Part shown: positions 5,396 to 6,458 of the stretch, piece after piece
Layout: every line of letters starts with the position of its first letter
How positions within the stretch are numbered: the stretch's first letter is position 1
NCBI GenBank assembly: GCA_017883345.1
Contig: JADGNT010000298.1
Location: forward strand, 1-6,458
Source: Candidatus Solibacter sp.
GTDB taxonomy: Bacteria > Acidobacteriota > Terriglobia > Bryobacterales > Bryobacteraceae
Direction of reading: 5' to 3'
Length of the DNA stretch: 6,458 nt
The notes under the pieces: generated by a model
The model's input: only the letters and a program-made list of their open reading frames with translations
Database searches by the model: none
Told to the model about the DNA's origin: nothing
Translations under genes and position numbers: made by a program

Positions 5396-5860
5396 TCACG
5401 TCCAGTAATTGCGGTCGAGGCTGCGGTACTGAACGGCTTCGGCGAGGTGCTTGGCGGTGACGGTGGGGGATTGATCGAGATCGGCGACGGTTCGGGCGAC
5501 TTTGAGCACGCGGTCGTGGGCGCGGGCGGAGAGGCCCATGCGGCGGACGGCCATTTCGAGCGTGCGCTCGCCGGCATCGTCGAGTGCGCAGACCTTGCGG
5601 ACATCGCGGGCTAGCATCCGGGAGTTGTAGAATCCGCGCGCGCGTTGTACGGTACGGGCCTGTTCCACGCGGACGCGGATTTCCGCCGATGACTCGGTAG
5701 TGGGATTGCCGCGCAGTTCCTTAAATGGGACGGATGGGATTTCAACGTGGATATCGATGCGATCCAGCAGGGGGCCACTGATCTTGCCTAGGTAGTGCTG
5801 GATTTGACCCGGGGTGCAGCGGCACTCGTGGGTGGAATCGCCATAGAACCCGCACTTGCA
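5396..5860 (-). pseudogene. comM: ComM/YifB-family Mg-chelatase-like ATPase, C-terminal fragment
   Basis: ComM (YifB) is an AAA+ protein of the magnesium-chelatase superfamily. In naturally competent bacteria it acts as a branch-migration helicase during transformation. Clear family sequence runs from CKCGFYGDSTHECRCTPGQI (coding from 5860 leftward) through GPLLDRIDIHVEIPSVPFKE to the C-terminal helices RMGLSARAHDRVLKVARTVA and the end YRSLDRNYW. This is about 154 residues of a family of roughly 500. The N-terminal Lon-like domain and Walker A and B motifs are missing. Upstream of the CKCG motif the expected AAMNP block reads SCYLHA and the frame then turns into unrelated sequence. Genes on the opposite strand begin beyond. 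No plausible start exists, so the gene is very probably dead. It lies on the lagging strand right of the proposed origin. Confidence 0.85.
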
Positions 5861-6067
5861 GGCGTGCAGATAACAACTGCAAATGAGTATGACCCTGGAG
5901 TGCCGGGTGGAAGTAGGGATGAGTACGGCCCACCCGGATTTCTTCGCCGTTTGCGCGACGGGCGCCAAGGTTGGGTCGGAGGCGCCGGCCTGGAGGTGTG
6001 GGGCCAAGCCCGGCCGGGCACTCCGGGCCGCTCAGCCCGGTTCCCGCTCGCACGGGACGAACGTGGC
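5861..6067. other. Rearrangement junction with GC-rich inverted repeats, no clear gene
   Basis: Between the broken comM and the recombinase-like tail I see no supportable gene. Three inverted repeats stand out: CCGGGTGG (5903-5910) with CCACCCGG (5930-5937) around a 19-base loop; the palindrome GCCCGGCCGGGC near 6008-6019; and TCCCG/CGGGA around six bases near 6042-6057. Short open frames on both strands give low-complexity R/G/P-rich products, as expected by chance at this GC content. The strong G-over-C bias of the comM remnant weakens here: at 6001-6060 C exceeds G, 26 to 22. This fits DNA of another origin. Confidence 0.4.
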
Positions 6068-6165
6068 GCTCGGCTAATACCGTCAGCAAATCCGAGATCG
6101 CCCGCCGGGTACGAATCGGCCGCACTTCGGTTCGCCGGATCTTGGCAACTGGAAAGGCGAGGTAA
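6068..6165 (+). pseudogene. Serine recombinase/resolvase C-terminal HTH remnant
   Basis: The + frame ending at TAA 6163-6165 reads SKSEIARRVRIGRTSVRRIL followed by ATGKAR. This matches the pattern of the C-terminal helix-turn-helix of Tn3/Hin-type serine recombinases (..EIAR.L.I.R.SVYR.L). The catalytic domain, with its N-terminal serine motif and DRL..R region, is absent upstream in any frame I could follow. This is therefore only the last ~30 codons, probably left by a transposon or by recombination. A free-standing small HTH protein is an alternative, but no good start with a ribosome-binding site is visible. Confidence 0.5.
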
Positions 6166-6194
6166 TGGCCAAACCGTCCGTGGAGGTCCAGTGA
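6165..6194 (+). CDS. Possible 9-codon coupling ORF
   Basis: ATG 6165-6167 overlaps the preceding TAA as TAATG. It opens a 9-codon frame (MAKPSVEVQ) whose TGA (6192-6194) overlaps the GTG start of the next gene at 6191. Such stop-start chains couple translation, so this may be a leader linking the HTH frame to the next gene, or coincidence. Confidence 0.25.
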   Translation: MAKPSVEVQ

Positions 6195-6458
6195 AGCATC
6201 GGAAGCCAATCGCCGTCGGCGAAAAGATTCCTCTGGAGTTGTCCGAGCGCGAGCGTGACCTGATCATGAAACACACCTTCGCCGGCAACAACCTTACGGA
6301 CCGTTTGCGCGTCGTGCCCAGCCCCGGCCAGCGGCCGTTTTATCGTTTCACCCTGGACGATCTGGATGAACTGGCGGGCTACGTAGCGGCAGAAGCAAAC
6401 CACGCAAAAGTCAAGAAACTCGGGAAGGAGCTTCGCCAGTTGTACAGTCGGATCGCGG
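6191..6458 (+). CDS. Unrecognised protein, 3' end outside window
   Basis: A frame beginning GTG at 6191, preceded by GGAGG at 6182-6186, runs open for 89 codons to the window edge. It starts MKHRKPIAVGEKIPLELSER and continues ERDLIMKHTFAGNNLTDRLR. After VVPSPGQRPFYRF come TLDDLDELAGYVAAEANHAK and VKKLGKELRQLYSRIA. It is charged, soluble and mostly helical in appearance, with no signal peptide or membrane segment. I do not recognise the family with confidence. Its position directly behind a recombinase-like tail suggests mobile-element cargo. No start is available further upstream in frame except unlikely codons, and the ribosome-binding site supports GTG. Confidence 0.65.
   Translation, partial: MKHRKPIAVGEKIPLELSERERDLIMKHTFAGNNLTDRLRVVPSPGQRPFYRFTLDDLDELAGYVAAEANHAKVKKLGKELRQLYSRIA

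Noticed and set aside
5883..6077. 64-codon plus-strand frame with internal ATGs (MSTAHPDFFAVC...)
   Set aside because: There is no convincing ribosome-binding site or recognised domain. It lies across the rearrangement junction, and open frames are expected by chance at this GC content.
1..6458. CRISPR arrays, riboswitches, complete insertion sequences
   Set aside because: No regularly spaced repeats, no recognisable aptamer and no full transposase frame were found on either strand.

Overview
The window is the replication-initiation neighbourhood of a GC-rich bacterial chromosome. dnaN and dnaA lie side by side on the minus strand. The DnaA domain IV signature (GGKHHTTV), the secreted protein beside tRNA-Gly and the stand-alone winged-helix AAA+ ATPase all suggest an acidobacterium of the Solibacter/Bryobacter type. 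That placement is an inference from protein style, not a database result.

Layout. 1-992 (-): dnaN without its last ~40 codons. 993-1226: dnaN leader and promoter plus copy 1 of a ~230 bp repeat that runs into the dnaA 3' end. 1227-2543 (-): complete dnaA. 2544-2809: divergent control region with a dnaA promoter, DnaA-box-like sites and a tRNA promoter. 2810-2885 (+): tRNA-Gly(GCC). 2912-3547 (+): small secreted protein of unknown function. 3548-3805: no clear intact gene, possibly a decayed coding fragment. 3809-5089 (+): AAA+ ATPase with an N-terminal winged helix. 5090-5395: AT-rich and purine-rich non-coding DNA holding a diverged copy 2 of the dnaA/dnaN junction. 5396-5860 (-): the C-terminal third of a comM/yifB-type gene, cut off at its 5' side. 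5861-6458: foreign-looking DNA with GC-rich inverted repeats, a serine-recombinase-like HTH tail and the start of an unrecognised gene.

The main result is at 5090-5395. Copy 2 contains a ghost of the dnaA C-terminus: 9 of the last 13 codons encode the same residues, and all the differences within those 9 are synonymous. The segment is followed by an AT-rich stretch and several DnaA-box-like nonamers. By hand count, the + strand is mostly C-rich to its left and G-rich immediately to its right, whichever strand the genes are on. This is the pattern of an origin of replication. The simplest reading is that oriC lies here, about 2.5 kb upstream of dnaA, inside the remains of a second dnaA-dnaN junction, and that the locus now carries two related, possibly bipartite, origin-like segments flanking dnaA. 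dnaA and dnaN would then be transcribed away from the origin, co-directionally with the fork.

Right of the origin, comM appears to have been truncated by a mobile-element-related rearrangement.
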